Notes: generated by a model not told the origin, from the letters alone. A stretch of 64,000 bases of DNA from JAVBNT01 sp031551355 (GCA_031551355.1 JAVBNT010000038.1:1-64000), one strand, 5' to 3'. Shown: positions 35,438-44,578, numbered from the stretch's first letter. A program made the numbers and translations.

Positions 35438-35986
35438 TCAATGATTTTCCCCCTGTGATATACCGTCAAACGAGTTATAAAAAATAGTGTGACTCAGATC
35501 AAAACGTTTGTAATGAACCGGATGAGGTCTGGCATCAGACGCAGGATACCCTAACGGCAACAAGGCGACAGGCACCAGGTATTCCGGTATACTGAATAGC
35601 TCTTTGATTTTGTCATGGTCGAAAGCTGCAACCCAAGTACTGCCGATCCCCAGACTAGCAGCCTGTAGCATCATGTGAGTTGTTACGATACCGGCGTCAA
35701 CATCTCCGCCTGACTTGCCACTTTGTTGATGCTTCCAGCAGCTACCATGATCGTAACAAATCAGCAAGGTTAAGGGGGCGTTAAAATGATATGTTGTACA
35801 GGATTTTAGCTTGGTTAAGCTCTCCTCGCTATCAAGCACAAGAATCCGCTGGGGCTGGAAATTGGCGGCAGTAGGGGCTATCCGGCCTGCCTCCAGTATT
35901 AAGTCCAGTTTTTCCTTTTCAATTTTATCTTTTTTGAATTTCCTGACAGAATAACGTTGATCTTTTGCCAGTTGTAAAAAATCCAT
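35438..35986 (-). CDS. nitroreductase-family protein
   Basis: 182 residues. The family start 'RYSVRKFKKDKIEKEKL', the FMN contacts ('APTAANFQPQRI') and 'LGIGSTWVAAFD' are present. It reduces nitro groups or quinones using FMN. Two adjacent ATG codons follow GGAGG; the second (35986) has the better spacing, and the longer upstream reading is not supported. First gene of the minus-strand redox group, divergent from an HxlR regulator. Confidence 0.87.
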   Translation of the reverse strand: MDFLQLAKDQRYSVRKFKKDKIEKEKLDLILEAGRIAPTAANFQPQRILVLDSEESLTKLKSCTTYHFNAPLTLLICYDHGSCWKHQQSGKSGGDVDAGIVTTHMMLQAASLGIGSTWVAAFDHDKIKELFSIPEYLVPVALLPLGYPASDARPHPVHYKRFDLSHTIFYNSFDGISQGENH

Positions 35987-36041
35987 CATCAATCCTCCAT
36001 CTTTGGCAATTTTGTAATAAGTTTGCTTTTCTTCATTTTTA

Positions 36042-36070
36042 ATTGTATGATATAAGAAACTTATTATCAA
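36042..36070 (-). promoter_or_regulatory. nitroreductase promoter with dyad operator
   Basis: On the minus strand, TTGATA (36070-36065), 17 bp, TACAAT (36047-36042). The spacer holds the dyad ATAAG-AAA-CTTAT (36052-36064), a candidate HxlR-family operator placed to block polymerase. Confidence 0.6.
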
Positions 36071-36114
36071 GTACGCACATTTTTGTTCCCTTGTAAATAT
36101 ATTTTGGAGGACTT

Positions 36115-36462
36115 ATGAAAAAGACAATTTGTTCAGAAGGGTTGGCGGATAATGGTGTTAATGAATGCCCTATTATTCATGCGATAAGATTGATTGGTCA
36201 AAAGTGGAAAATACCTATTTTATGGAAGCTCACGGAATACGATATGCTGCACTACAATGAATTAAAGCGTCAAATTCCGGGGATTACAAACACAGCGCTG
36301 ACAAGATGCCTGCGGGAACTCCAGGAATTTGGTCTTGTCAACCGGCTTGAACATGGCACAATTCCACCATCTGTTGAATATAGTTTAACTGTTCGTGGCA
36401 AAGCGTTACTGCCTACATTTAATGAATTATATCACTGGGGCAAGGAGCAAATGGGAACTTAA
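36115..36462 (+). CDS. HxlR-family regulator
   Basis: 115 residues of the HxlR/DUF24 winged-helix family: 'CPIIHAIRLIGQKWKIPILW' (about 18-37) with the conserved N-terminal Cys, 'LHYNELKRQIPGITNTALTR' as the helix-turn-helix and 'EYSLTVRGKALLP' as the wing. HxlR proteins often sense electrophiles or redox state. It is divergent from the nitroreductase group, which it likely controls. GGAGG precedes the ATG. Confidence 0.92.
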   Translation: MKKTICSEGLADNGVNECPIIHAIRLIGQKWKIPILWKLTEYDMLHYNELKRQIPGITNTALTRCLRELQEFGLVNRLEHGTIPPSVEYSLTVRGKALLPTFNELYHWGKEQMGT

Positions 36463-36525
36463 TCGTAATCTGCCTAAAGGATAGACATAAGCAGGAATAA
36501 ACAGCGATGTGTCGCTATTATTGAC

Positions 36526-38211
36526 TTAGTCCTTGAATGTCTTTATCCACTCCAAAAAATCATATTCCTGGGGGTTGACAATCAGCGTTGTTTCTCCGGA
36601 TATTGTGACCATGCCCGGCGGCATGCCTTTTTTCTTGGCGACATTTTTCGCCAGGGTATATGATACCGGTACTTTTGCCGATTTTTTTGCTTTCGAGAAA
36701 TATGCGGCAATGGTAGCCGCCCTGACAATCACTTCGTTGGGCATTTTTTCACCGCTTTTAGTCCTTATTATCACATGACTTCCGGGGATTCCTCTGGTAT
36801 GGAACCACAGATCCGCTTTGTTTGATATTTTAAGACTAATCTCGTCGTTCTGTTCAGGGTTTTTTCCGGCAATAATGTCAAAGTTTTTGTAGGAATATCT
36901 TCTTGGGCCGGATGTAAAATGACTTTCTTTTGGTGCTGTTTTGCTCTGCCAGTTGAATAGATCAGAGGCATCCAAAAGCTGATATTCTTCAGTCGCTTTT
37001 TCCAGTTTCTCAAGATTTTCTTTAGCAATGATGATTTTCGAATTGCACTCATCAAGCCTCTGAGTTAAGATCGGAATTCCCCGCTGTGACTTTTTGAACT
37101 TCTCAAAATATTTTTGGGCATTGTCGCTGGCGGAAAGTGACGGATCCAATTCTATCTCTACTGTAGACGGCGGCGATTCATAGATGTCATCTACTTTTAT
37201 ACTCGTATCTTTCAGTCTTATCATATAAAGATTGGTTAGTATCAGCTCGCCTTTGCGCTTTAGTTGCCTGTTTTTTTCCAGCTTTTCCAGATCGCCGGCG
37301 ATGGCGGTTCGCTTTTTTAGCAGTTTTTCCAGCTCTTTTTTAAGCCGCAGCCTTAGTTCCTTTTTACGGGTTTCAAAATTCTCTTCCCTGTTGGCATTTT
37401 TATAAAAAGAGCAAAGCATATCGTTGACGCTGGAATGTTTTTCCGCCTCACCATCTCCGTGACCACCTATATCCCATAGAGAATATTTTTCCATTATGCC
37501 GTTTTGCGAGTAAGTCGTCGGCGCTAATTTTCCGCTCTCTATTTTTTGAAAAAAGTCATTCCACTTTTCCAGCAGTCCGGGATAATCCGTTACCTCTCCG
37601 CTTTGAACTGCAAGCAGCTGCTCTGCGGTCTCCTTTGAAAAGCCGATAAAAGTTTTTATTATTTTATCATTGAGCTTACCGGTGCCGTTTTCGAAGATGG
37701 TTTTTAATCGTTCTGCCGCCTGCGGTGACAGCGGATCACATTTGTGCGGCGGCAAGGAGGGAGCATAGTAATCTTTGTTTTCAGACATTCTTTTATCGCC
37801 CATGGTTCTGTAGGAACCCAGTACCTTATTGTTTCCCGACAGAAGTATGATATTGCCGTCTCGTTCATGAAACTCAAAAATCAGCTGCCATTGCGAAATT
37901 TTGTCACTGAAATTGAAGATGCTCCTTTTTTCAAATCCCTGGTTCTCTACGCCTGTAAGCCTTCTTCCCTGCAGGTATTTTCTCATGAGCATACAAAAAG
38001 ACGACGGCTCTTTGCCGGCGGCTTTTTTGCCGTCAATAAGGTGAAATCTTTTATCTTCACCTTTTAGCTTTACAAACAAATTTTGCTCAACGATCCCGTA
38101 AAACTGGAAGATATAGCTTCCGTCGGACATCTCGTATATTTTTCTTAAAATATTGCCGCTCAGAATATTTGTCAGTTCTCTTGAGATTAAATATGTAATA
38201 ATGCCGTCCAT
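36526..38211 (-). CDS. rqcH: RqcH/NFACT ribosome quality-control protein
   Basis: 561 residues: NFACT-N ('DGIITYLISRELTNIL', with 'KYLQGRRLTGVENQGFE'), a coiled-coil pair (about 285-410) and the NFACT-R domain ('DLWFHTRGIPGSHVIIR', 'KVPVSYTLAKNV.KKKGMPPG'). In bacteria RqcH binds 50S subunits with stalled chains and adds Ala tails; older annotations call it fibronectin-binding protein. AAGGA precedes the ATG. It lies downstream of the PLD gene with a terminator between. Confidence 0.92.
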   Translation of the reverse strand: MDGIITYLISRELTNILSGNILRKIYEMSDGSYIFQFYGIVEQNLFVKLKGEDKRFHLIDGKKAAGKEPSSFCMLMRKYLQGRRLTGVENQGFEKRSIFNFSDKISQWQLIFEFHERDGNIILLSGNNKVLGSYRTMGDKRMSENKDYYAPSLPPHKCDPLSPQAAERLKTIFENGTGKLNDKIIKTFIGFSKETAEQLLAVQSGEVTDYPGLLEKWNDFFQKIESGKLAPTTYSQNGIMEKYSLWDIGGHGDGEAEKHSSVNDMLCSFYKNANREENFETRKKELRLRLKKELEKLLKKRTAIAGDLEKLEKNRQLKRKGELILTNLYMIRLKDTSIKVDDIYESPPSTVEIELDPSLSASDNAQKYFEKFKKSQRGIPILTQRLDECNSKIIIAKENLEKLEKATEEYQLLDASDLFNWQSKTAPKESHFTSGPRRYSYKNFDIIAGKNPEQNDEISLKISNKADLWFHTRGIPGSHVIIRTKSGEKMPNEVIVRAATIAAYFSKAKKSAKVPVSYTLAKNVAKKKGMPPGMVTISGETTLIVNPQEYDFLEWIKTFKD

Positions 38212-38234
38212 TTTTATTCCTTTAATTATAAATA

Positions 38235-38269
38235 AAGAGCCCGACGGACCAAACCGCTAAAGGGCTCTT
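38235..38269 (-). terminator. terminator of the PLD operon
   Basis: AAGAGCCC/GGGCTCTT around a 19-nt loop; on the minus strand it is followed by TTATTTAT. Confidence 0.8.
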
Positions 38270-38294
38270 ATATCAATATTTTTTATTTAAATTA

Positions 38295-40805
38295 TTATTG
38301 TTTTGCCGCCATCTCGGCAATCTCCTCATCTCTTGAGCGCAAGAGCTTAAGCTCCTTGCCGTCGATGGTAATTTTGCTGGCCTTTATCGGCTCCGCAGAT
38401 GAAGCACCCTGGAAAATATCTTCTCCCGGTTTCAGCTGTGACAGGATTGCCGCTACTTTTTTCTGGCATGCCAGACCTTTTTCAATGTCGAAAAATTCGC
38501 CGAAGAACTTTGAAATTGTTTCTTTATTCTCTTCCACGGTAGGATCCATGGCCGCCATTGTTCTTATCTGGCTGTTAAGGCTGGCAAACTCCACTTTTGT
38601 TGTGCTGTCTTCAAAATTGTTACATGTCAGCTTTACTTTGATGCCTCTCTTGCCCGTTTCCTGAAGCAGTTCGCCCAGTTCCCTGTCACCGTCAATACTG
38701 GCCCTGTCAATGGTAATCTCCTGCTGTGCATCCTGAATTCCGGCTTTCTGCCAGTGTTCGGAGAATTTGCCGCGGGCGATTCTGAGCATCTCCTCGTGGG
38801 TAACCATATTTCCGAATCCGCGTGTCTCATCCATAGACTGTCTCGACAGGCTGTGACTGCCGACATATGCTTTTTCCTGATCTATTTCGATATAGTTATT
38901 GCTGAGCGAGTCAATTTTCATTTGTGCAACATTGGCGCCGCTTGCTTTTAAATCCTCAATCATTGCCGCATCCTGCGGTTTGAGTTTTCTCGGTCCGAGT
39001 ATGATATGTACCGGTATACCCTGTTTGGCTTTGGCTTTGATTATTTCCGCCATTTTTCTGTCGGTAAGTTCCTTGGTGGTTATCTTAATACTCTTTTCCG
39101 CACTGTTTAAGAGACTGGTCAGCTGCTGTCTGGCGTTCCCCGGACTTGCGACCACTTCCGATGTTGGCGACAACTCGGCAGCTTTTCCGCTGGCAGACGT
39201 TTTTTCCGCATCAGCGCGCAGCATTGTTTCAATTTCTTTTACGTCTTTTTCCGAGATGTTTATAACTCCGTAAGAGTTGTTGTATTTGAATGCCGAACCG
39301 GAAAGGTTGTCCGGGAATGTTATTGATTCCTTACCGTCGACAAGGACACAGGTTCCCTGCATGGATTTGTATGTCGAGTCGGTCATTTGTACTTTTACGC
39401 CGGCTTCTTCAAGTTCTTTGGCTGTGTCAATGTTAATAACGCAGTTCGGATCCCAGGGGAATGGATTCTGCGGCATCATTACCGTTACTTCCACGCCGTC
39501 TTTGGCTGCCTTCTTTAATGCGTTTTTCGTGCCGCCGTCGGAGAAAAGGTTCGTCTGGATAATGACTTCCTTCTCAGCTGTTCTGATCGCCCCTTTTACC
39601 GCAGAGCCGATGGCACTGGGATCGCTTATAACCATTTTTGAGGGAATCGCAAATCCTTTATCCCGGTAACGGTCTATCACTCCGGCCAACTGTTCTTTTT
39701 CATCGTGGAAGATATATCCAAGTTCACGGTTTTTGTCAATTGCGGACATGCTGAAGTTTTGCGAGCCGATATATGTCTTGGATTCTTTCGTGCCTTCATC
39801 AATATTCACGGCTTTGGCATGTATGTACGGCGTAACAAGGAAGCTTACGTCCGCACCTTTGAGTGCGAGATATGCAGCATTTTGCATGTTACCCTGGGCG
39901 ATTCCCGGATCGGTAAGTGTCAATTCGGTTTTTACGCCTTCGCTGAGTTTCTGTGCCAGAAGGTCGATAACGCCTTTATCCGTAAAGCCCTGCTGCAATA
40001 CATGTATGGATTGCTTTGCGTTACCGATAAGACCGGTCAGCTTGTCCCTGGCATTGTCGGGACTGATTACCAGATTTGTCTCACCCATGTCAGGCAGTTC
40101 AACTCTTTCCCAGTCGGAATTGAATATCGTCTGAATCTGATTTACTACCTTGGGGTTTTCAATCATGATAGCCCCGAGATCGAGATTCTTTTTGAACGTT
40201 GAACTTCCTAGATTGCCGGTAAGTATCAGCGCTTTTTCGCCGTCAAAAACCATACTCTTTTCATGAGTGACCCTGCTTTTGGAGAATACCGGATTATCCG
40301 GTTTGTACTCGGCGCCTGCGGCAACGAGCTCTTCGATGGCTTTTTCACTGGGGTTTGCTTTTTGCTGAGTCCAGTAGAACGGATCGTCTTCAACCATCAG
40401 CCTTACCTTAACACCTCTGTCAAGGGCGTTGTGGAAGGCAGTCATCAATTCGGGGGTGTTGGCCGTTATAATATAGATATGAAGGTCTATTGATTCTTTG
40501 GCATTGTCAATCATGGAAACAAGGGTTTCCAGACCGTTTTCTTTCATAACGACAATGTCCGGAGCCGGATCCAGAGGGGCCGCTTTTTGCGGGGATTGTG
40601 ATTCAGGTTTTGCTGATGCGGGAGCTGTTTGCTTCGGCTTTGCCTTTGAACGTGAGGCAGACAGGCTTATATCGGCCACATCAGCCGTCGAAACCGAACT
40701 ACTGCTTTCAGGAGCGGCCTTGGCAGGTATTGGCGTTTGATCGTTTTGCTGTATTCCTATTGAAATGCTCTGGGGAAAATTAAAGTTCAAGTTGCCAATA
40801 TTCAT
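38295..40805 (-). CDS. four-domain phospholipase D-like protein
   Basis: 836 residues. A Ser/Pro/Ala-rich leader (1-80) is followed by four PLD half-domains. The first two keep HxK motifs ('THEKSMVFDG', His181; 'YIHAKAVNID', His329) with following 'GNLGSS' and 'GSQNFS', so one complete active site is expected. The third and fourth are degenerate ('MQGTCVLVDG' near 483, 'NNYIEID' near 637). There is no signal peptide or membrane segment. It is co-transcribed with a small acidic protein and shares promoter design with the glycine-zipper genes. A nuclease, lipase or transferred effector role is possible. Confidence 0.85.
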   Translation of the reverse strand: MNIGNLNFNFPQSISIGIQQNDQTPIPAKAAPESSSSVSTADVADISLSASRSKAKPKQTAPASAKPESQSPQKAAPLDPAPDIVVMKENGLETLVSMIDNAKESIDLHIYIITANTPELMTAFHNALDRGVKVRLMVEDDPFYWTQQKANPSEKAIEELVAAGAEYKPDNPVFSKSRVTHEKSMVFDGEKALILTGNLGSSTFKKNLDLGAIMIENPKVVNQIQTIFNSDWERVELPDMGETNLVISPDNARDKLTGLIGNAKQSIHVLQQGFTDKGVIDLLAQKLSEGVKTELTLTDPGIAQGNMQNAAYLALKGADVSFLVTPYIHAKAVNIDEGTKESKTYIGSQNFSMSAIDKNRELGYIFHDEKEQLAGVIDRYRDKGFAIPSKMVISDPSAIGSAVKGAIRTAEKEVIIQTNLFSDGGTKNALKKAAKDGVEVTVMMPQNPFPWDPNCVINIDTAKELEEAGVKVQMTDSTYKSMQGTCVLVDGKESITFPDNLSGSAFKYNNSYGVINISEKDVKEIETMLRADAEKTSASGKAAELSPTSEVVASPGNARQQLTSLLNSAEKSIKITTKELTDRKMAEIIKAKAKQGIPVHIILGPRKLKPQDAAMIEDLKASGANVAQMKIDSLSNNYIEIDQEKAYVGSHSLSRQSMDETRGFGNMVTHEEMLRIARGKFSEHWQKAGIQDAQQEITIDRASIDGDRELGELLQETGKRGIKVKLTCNNFEDSTTKVEFASLNSQIRTMAAMDPTVEENKETISKFFGEFFDIEKGLACQKKVAAILSQLKPGEDIFQGASSAEPIKASKITIDGKELKLLRSRDEEIAEMAAKQ

Positions 40806-40811
40806 AAAATA

Positions 40812-41135
40812 CTACCTGCCTTTCTGAACTAAGGACGTTATGTCCTGTAAAAAACGGACTAATTCATCCAAACTCTCAAGGTTGCCGATGACATTTACAA
40901 TATCCCGGTTTTCCTTGTCATAGCTGAATTGTTTGCCTAAAAGCATAATCGGTTGATTTGTTTCGTCGAGAAGTCTCGAAAATTGATATCTTATCCGTCC
41001 TTTGGGATTAATATAGAACTGATGATTTATCCCGTTTTCTTCTTTTACCGCACTGATATTTTCCGTGACCGATGAATCAAATCCGGCTTCTTCGAGAATT
41101 TTTATAATAACCTCAGTATTGAAGTCCCAAGCCAT
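40812..41135 (-). CDS. small acidic protein before PLD gene
   Basis: 107 residues with net negative charge (17 acidic, 12 basic) and an alternating alpha/beta pattern ('EVIIKILEEAGF', 'HQFYINPKGRIRYQF', 'ELVRFLQDITSLV'). It resembles DUF1257-like small proteins only loosely. The ATG at 41135 follows AGGAGA by eight bases. It ends six bases before the PLD start. Small acidic partners encoded just before large leader-bearing proteins are sometimes export chaperones; this is inference. Confidence 0.65.
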   Translation of the reverse strand: MAWDFNTEVIIKILEEAGFDSSVTENISAVKEENGINHQFYINPKGRIRYQFSRLLDETNQPIMLLGKQFSYDKENRDIVNVIGNLESLDELVRFLQDITSLVQKGR

Positions 41136-41186
41136 ACATAATCTCCTAAACGTTATTAAAAGATTGTTCAATATTTTTACAATTGA

Positions 41187-41242
41187 ATTATACCATGTTT
41201 ACTTTCTTCAATGATTGCATAAAATGTTAAGATAATGTTAAT
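41187..41242 (-). promoter_or_regulatory. shared-design promoter, PLD operon
   Basis: Plus-strand ATTATA at 41187-41192 (minus TATAAT) with CCA beside it (minus TGG, an extended -10). Exactly 33 bp on lies GTTAA (41226-41230), then a second TTAA 11 bp from the first (41238-41241). The same layout occurs at 55363, 57256 and 58470. The rest of the gap to 41552 has only a hairpin near 41294-41321 and an extended -10 (TGTTATAAT, 41493-41501) for the prepilin gene. Confidence 0.7.
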
Positions 41243-41552
41243 ATTTGGAAATGTTTTGCTCTGCTGTTCGTTAAGCGGCGGGCGGAGAGTTAGATGCGCA
41301 TCACTGCATGCAGGTGACGCAGATGTGTCTCAGTGATAATTTTAAAACGCAATCAATCATGATTGTAGCCGTAAATATCCGCAATGCTTATCCGGGCAGT
41401 AACGCTGCTATATTATTAATTTTGCCGTTGGTTGCAAAAATAAAAAGATTTTAGGTATTATTGCTGTTTGACTTTCCGTAATCAATTTTTTCTGTTATAA
41501 TTTTAGAAAATAGAACTTAGTTAAAATATAATTTTTAGGAGGGCATTCTATT

Positions 41553-42266
41553 TTGTTAAGATTAAGAAAGAGAAAAAAAGGCTTTACTTTAGTGGAAATG
41601 GCGTTGGTGATTCTGATAACTTCCGTTCTGGTTATTATAGCTTTTTCATCACTTATGGGCCGCCAAAAGCACGCCGCATTTGAAGCAAAGGCCAGTTCCC
41701 TGAAAGACTATCTCACTAAATGTGCTTCTTACTCTAATACAACCGGGCAAACTCTTTATTTACGTTTTCAAACCCAGGACGATGGAGCAGGGGCACCTGT
41801 TTCCGCGATTATTGCTGTTCCTATGATACCGCATCAGCTACCTGCGGATATTGCCAACTGGAGGCCGGATGATGCCGCGATTTCAACTGTGAATGGAGTC
41901 AGTACGCCCTGGGTAAGGTGTTCACTTGCTCTCTGGGGGATGACAAACAATACCGACCATAGCAAACGTCCTCTGCTTAACAACGGCCAACTGTCCGGAG
42001 ATCTGGCGGAGAGGTCTGTCACTGCAAACGACATAGAGATTAATCCCGGAAGTTCACCGGCTTACGTTATTGGGCGCGTTGAAACTGTTAATATGAGAAA
42101 TCCTCATAACCATAATCATGATACGTTCCCGGTAATTATTATGGATAATGCTATAGGAAGTAAACGTACTATGTCTTATGCCCTTGAAGTTATGGGCAGC
42201 GGAAGTGTTAATATGTATTTTGGAAAATTTAGAAACAGCCAATTTTCTTACACCCCTAAACAGTAA
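41553..42266 (+). CDS. type IV prepilin-like protein
   Basis: 237 residues with a class III leader: 'RKRKKG' then 'FTLVEMALVILITSVLVIIA', with cleavage before Phe11 and Glu at mature position 5. The remaining part is a pseudopilin-like head. It would be processed by a prepilin peptidase and join a type IV pilus or secretion pseudopilus; no other pilus gene is in the window. The start is TTG at 41553, ten bases after AGGAGG. Confidence 0.88.
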   Translation: MLRLRKRKKGFTLVEMALVILITSVLVIIAFSSLMGRQKHAAFEAKASSLKDYLTKCASYSNTTGQTLYLRFQTQDDGAGAPVSAIIAVPMIPHQLPADIANWRPDDAAISTVNGVSTPWVRCSLALWGMTNNTDHSKRPLLNNGQLSGDLAERSVTANDIEINPGSSPAYVIGRVETVNMRNPHNHNHDTFPVIIMDNAIGSKRTMSYALEVMGSGSVNMYFGKFRNSQFSYTPKQ

Positions 42267-42269
42267 TGT

Positions 42270-42827
42270 CTATTGCCCGATTGCGGAATCAATTATATTA
42301 AAATCAATGGATTCTTTGACTGAGAAGGCCTGCCCGGAAGAAATTATTTTTTCCAGCAGGTCTTTGTTTAATCCGGTGTATTTTTGAAGGTATGATATAA
42401 TCAGATCTTTTGCCGAGACGATCGCCATGCCGGCTTTTTCAAGATCCGTATCACCGCTGTCTTTTACCCATAGATTTTGTTGCAGGGAAATTTTTGAGTG
42501 CCCCAGCGCAAACCGAAGACCTTTTGTTCCGGCGCAAAGAAGTATGGCTGCACCTCCTGATGCTTCTTCAAGGCATATGGTCGACACATTATTTTTTATT
42601 TTGTCTATTTTGTCACAAATAGACAGGAATGACCTTACGTTTCCTCCGGAAGAGTTTATATACAGATCAATTTTACCGTCGTTAGCCGATAAAATATCCA
42701 GCATCTCTTCTATTTGCAGGCCAATATTTTCGGTAAGCACCCCGTCAATAAGGATAATTCTTTTTTCTATAAGATTTTTATGCATTTCCTGAAGGCGCTC
42801 TGTTACGGTTTTCACGGTTTTACTCAT
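42270..42827 (-). CDS. ClpP-like protein lacking catalytic His and Asp
   Basis: 185 residues with the ClpP fold: 'IDLYINSSGGNV' (about 53-64), nucleophile Ser in 'EEASGGAAILL' (about 90), then 'GTKGLRFALGHSKISLQQN'. Where ClpP has the catalytic His of 'MIHQP', this protein has Gln (about 116). The usual 'DRD' Asp segment reads 'SSGQAF'. It is therefore probably an inactive ClpR-type subunit or pseudoprotease. AGGAGC precedes the ATG. No ClpX is adjacent. Confidence 0.85.
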   Translation of the reverse strand: MSKTVKTVTERLQEMHKNLIEKRIILIDGVLTENIGLQIEEMLDILSANDGKIDLYINSSGGNVRSFLSICDKIDKIKNNVSTICLEEASGGAAILLCAGTKGLRFALGHSKISLQQNLWVKDSGDTDLEKAGMAIVSAKDLIISYLQKYTGLNKDLLEKIISSGQAFSVKESIDFNIIDSAIGQ

Positions 42828-42934
42828 CGATGGCTCCTACCTGATTATTTTTTGCAGGTTTTATGTTCTGCAAGCGTAAATATCTTCCCTGTAGTACAGT
42901 TATGGCGGAAAATATATTTTTCAGGAAATAATTT

Positions 42935-43891
42935 ATGAATAAAGCGATTGTAATTGTTCCTGGTGAACCTTCGGGGGTCGGGCCGGAAATAACGATTGGT
43001 GCGCTCAGAGAGTTGTTTGCCGGTGGTTTTGCTCAAAAGGTTGTTGTTTTTTTTGATGAAAATACGCTGAGCAGACTTGCTGCTGCCGTTGGGCCTTTGA
43101 ATGAAATGCTCTTGTTTAATGATAAATCTTTTTTTTCCGATTTTATGCCGGGTAAATTTTTTTATATACCGGTCGCCGCTACGGATGAAAAATCCGTTGC
43201 TGTCACGGCAATAAGAAACGCAGCCGATTTTTGCTTGGAAAAACCCGGCGGCAGAATAATGGTTACCGGACCGATAAACAAATGTATCAGCAACAGTTGT
43301 ATAGGCTCTCCGTTAGGGCATACTGAAATTTTATCACTGTATACAGGGGGGGAAAATCTTGAGACCGTGTTCTGTCTTGACGGGTTGAAAGTTTTTTTTC
43401 TGAGCCGCCATCTGAGTCTTGCCGAAGCTCTGAAACTTGTAAGGAAGGATAATATTTTAAAGGCAATCCGGTCGATGTATACCAATATGAAGATTCTTGG
43501 CTGTGCTGCTCCCAGGCTTGGTATTGCCGGGCTTAATCCGCATGCCGGCGACAATGGTTTATTTGGCAGGGAAGAGAAGGATGAGATTTATCCTGCTGTA
43601 ATGCAGGCTTTGACGGAGGGTATTGACGTTACCGGCCCAATCGGCGCTGATTCTGTTTTCTTTCAGGGATTTTCCGGCCGGTTTGATGCGGTTTTGTCGT
43701 TGTACCATGATCAGGGACATATTGCCCTTAAGAGCAGAGACTTTTTCGCAACTGTGACGATGACGCTGGGAATGCCTTTTCTACGGACATCCGTTGACCA
43801 TGGAACAGCTGAAGATATAGCCTGGAAGGGGATGGCAAAAAACGACAGCATGGTAAATGCAATTTTACTGGCGGAAAAACTTTTATTTTAG
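42935..43891 (+). CDS. pdxA: 4-hydroxythreonine-4-phosphate dehydrogenase
   Basis: 318 residues of the PdxA family, which oxidises 4-phosphohydroxythreonine in vitamin B6 synthesis. Key blocks are 'GEPSGVGPEIT' at the start, 'GHTEILS', the metal-site 'GLNPHAGDNGLFG', 'LYHDQGHIALK' and 'TSVDHGTAEDIAW'. A weak AGGAA precedes the ATG. SerC, a partner in the same pathway, is encoded at 58638-59717. Confidence 0.93.
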   Translation: MNKAIVIVPGEPSGVGPEITIGALRELFAGGFAQKVVVFFDENTLSRLAAAVGPLNEMLLFNDKSFFSDFMPGKFFYIPVAATDEKSVAVTAIRNAADFCLEKPGGRIMVTGPINKCISNSCIGSPLGHTEILSLYTGGENLETVFCLDGLKVFFLSRHLSLAEALKLVRKDNILKAIRSMYTNMKILGCAAPRLGIAGLNPHAGDNGLFGREEKDEIYPAVMQALTEGIDVTGPIGADSVFFQGFSGRFDAVLSLYHDQGHIALKSRDFFATVTMTLGMPFLRTSVDHGTAEDIAWKGMAKNDSMVNAILLAEKLLF

Positions 43892-43900
43892 GAAAATCAC

Positions 43901-43929
43901 TTGACAGGTGTTTAATAATTTTCTATAAT
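43901..43929 (+). promoter_or_regulatory. consensus promoter of tRNA-Gln
   Basis: A perfect TTGACA (43901-43906), a 17-bp spacer and a perfect TATAAT (43924-43929), 14 bp before the tRNA. Confidence 0.9.
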
Positions 43930-43943
43930 TACCTGCGTATGAT

Positions 43944-44015
43944 TGAGGCGTAGCCAAGTGGTAAGGCATCGGTCTTTGGATCCGACATTCCCTGGTTCGA
44001 ATCCAGGCGCCTCAG
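43944..44015 (+). tRNA. tRNA-Gln (anticodon TTG)
   Basis: 72 nt. Acceptor TGAGGCG pairs with CGCCTCA, discriminator G. The anticodon loop CTTTGGA gives TTG, with a mismatched T-T pair closing the stem as read. The T arm CCTGG-TTCGAAT-CCAGG is perfect. CCA is not encoded. Confidence 0.95.
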
Positions 44016-44017
44016 TC

Positions 44018-44578
44018 TTATTTTTTTTGAGCTTTTGCGATGTATTCGGCAAATTTATTTACAAATAAATCGCGTTTTTCTTTTGAAGGGAAAAATTTAA
44101 ACGGGATGGCATGCGCTCCCTTATCGTCAGAAGTAATAAAAAACAGATAATCTTCGCTTTCTTCAAATCCGGCAATTTCATCCCATCTTATTTTTAGATC
44201 GCCGTAACTCGTCTTTACTTCAATTCCATCATCACCGATAATGTAATTTCTTGTGCCCTCTATCTGCAGTTCTGCCGCCGATTTTTTCATAAAAGATTTT
44301 TCGGTGTGTCCGATTGTGAATTTATGAATTATTTCCGGAACAACTCTCAGGCCGAAAATAACGGCTATTACCAGCGTGCATATCAGCATAGTCTCGAGAA
44401 AAGACTTCATATCGCCAATGTTCATCATCAGCGATACCAGCAGCATAATTAAAAAAAGCATAATCGCCTGATTTAATCTTTTCCCGAGAGGAATTGTTCC
44501 GTTTAGGCGTATATAATTGTATAAGGCAAACATGTCTTTGTTTGTCAGTTCGATTACAACTCTGTTTGTGTTTTCCAT
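44018..44578 (-). CDS. YcxB-like membrane protein
   Basis: 186 residues: two membrane segments (about 37-52 and 60-80), then a YcxB-type C-terminal domain ('YIIGDDGIEVKTSYGDLKIR', 'EDYLFFIT', 'IPFKFFPSKEKRDLFVNKF'). Its stop lies 3 nt from the tRNA-Gln 3' end on the opposite strand. No good ribosome site is seen. Function unknown; a structural relative is at 27472-28053. Confidence 0.75.
   Translation of the reverse strand: MENTNRVVIELTNKDMFALYNYIRLNGTIPLGKRLNQAIMLFLIMLLVSLMMNIGDMKSFLETMLICTLVIAVIFGLRVVPEIIHKFTIGHTEKSFMKKSAAELQIEGTRNYIIGDDGIEVKTSYGDLKIRWDEIAGFEESEDYLFFITSDDKGAHAIPFKFFPSKEKRDLFVNKFAEYIAKAQKK

Noticed and set aside
41553..42266. Prepilin gene as a member of the shared-promoter regulon
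   Set aside because: It has an extended -10 (TGTTATAAT), but the position 33 bp upstream reads TTATT, not TTAAC, and no second TTAA follows.
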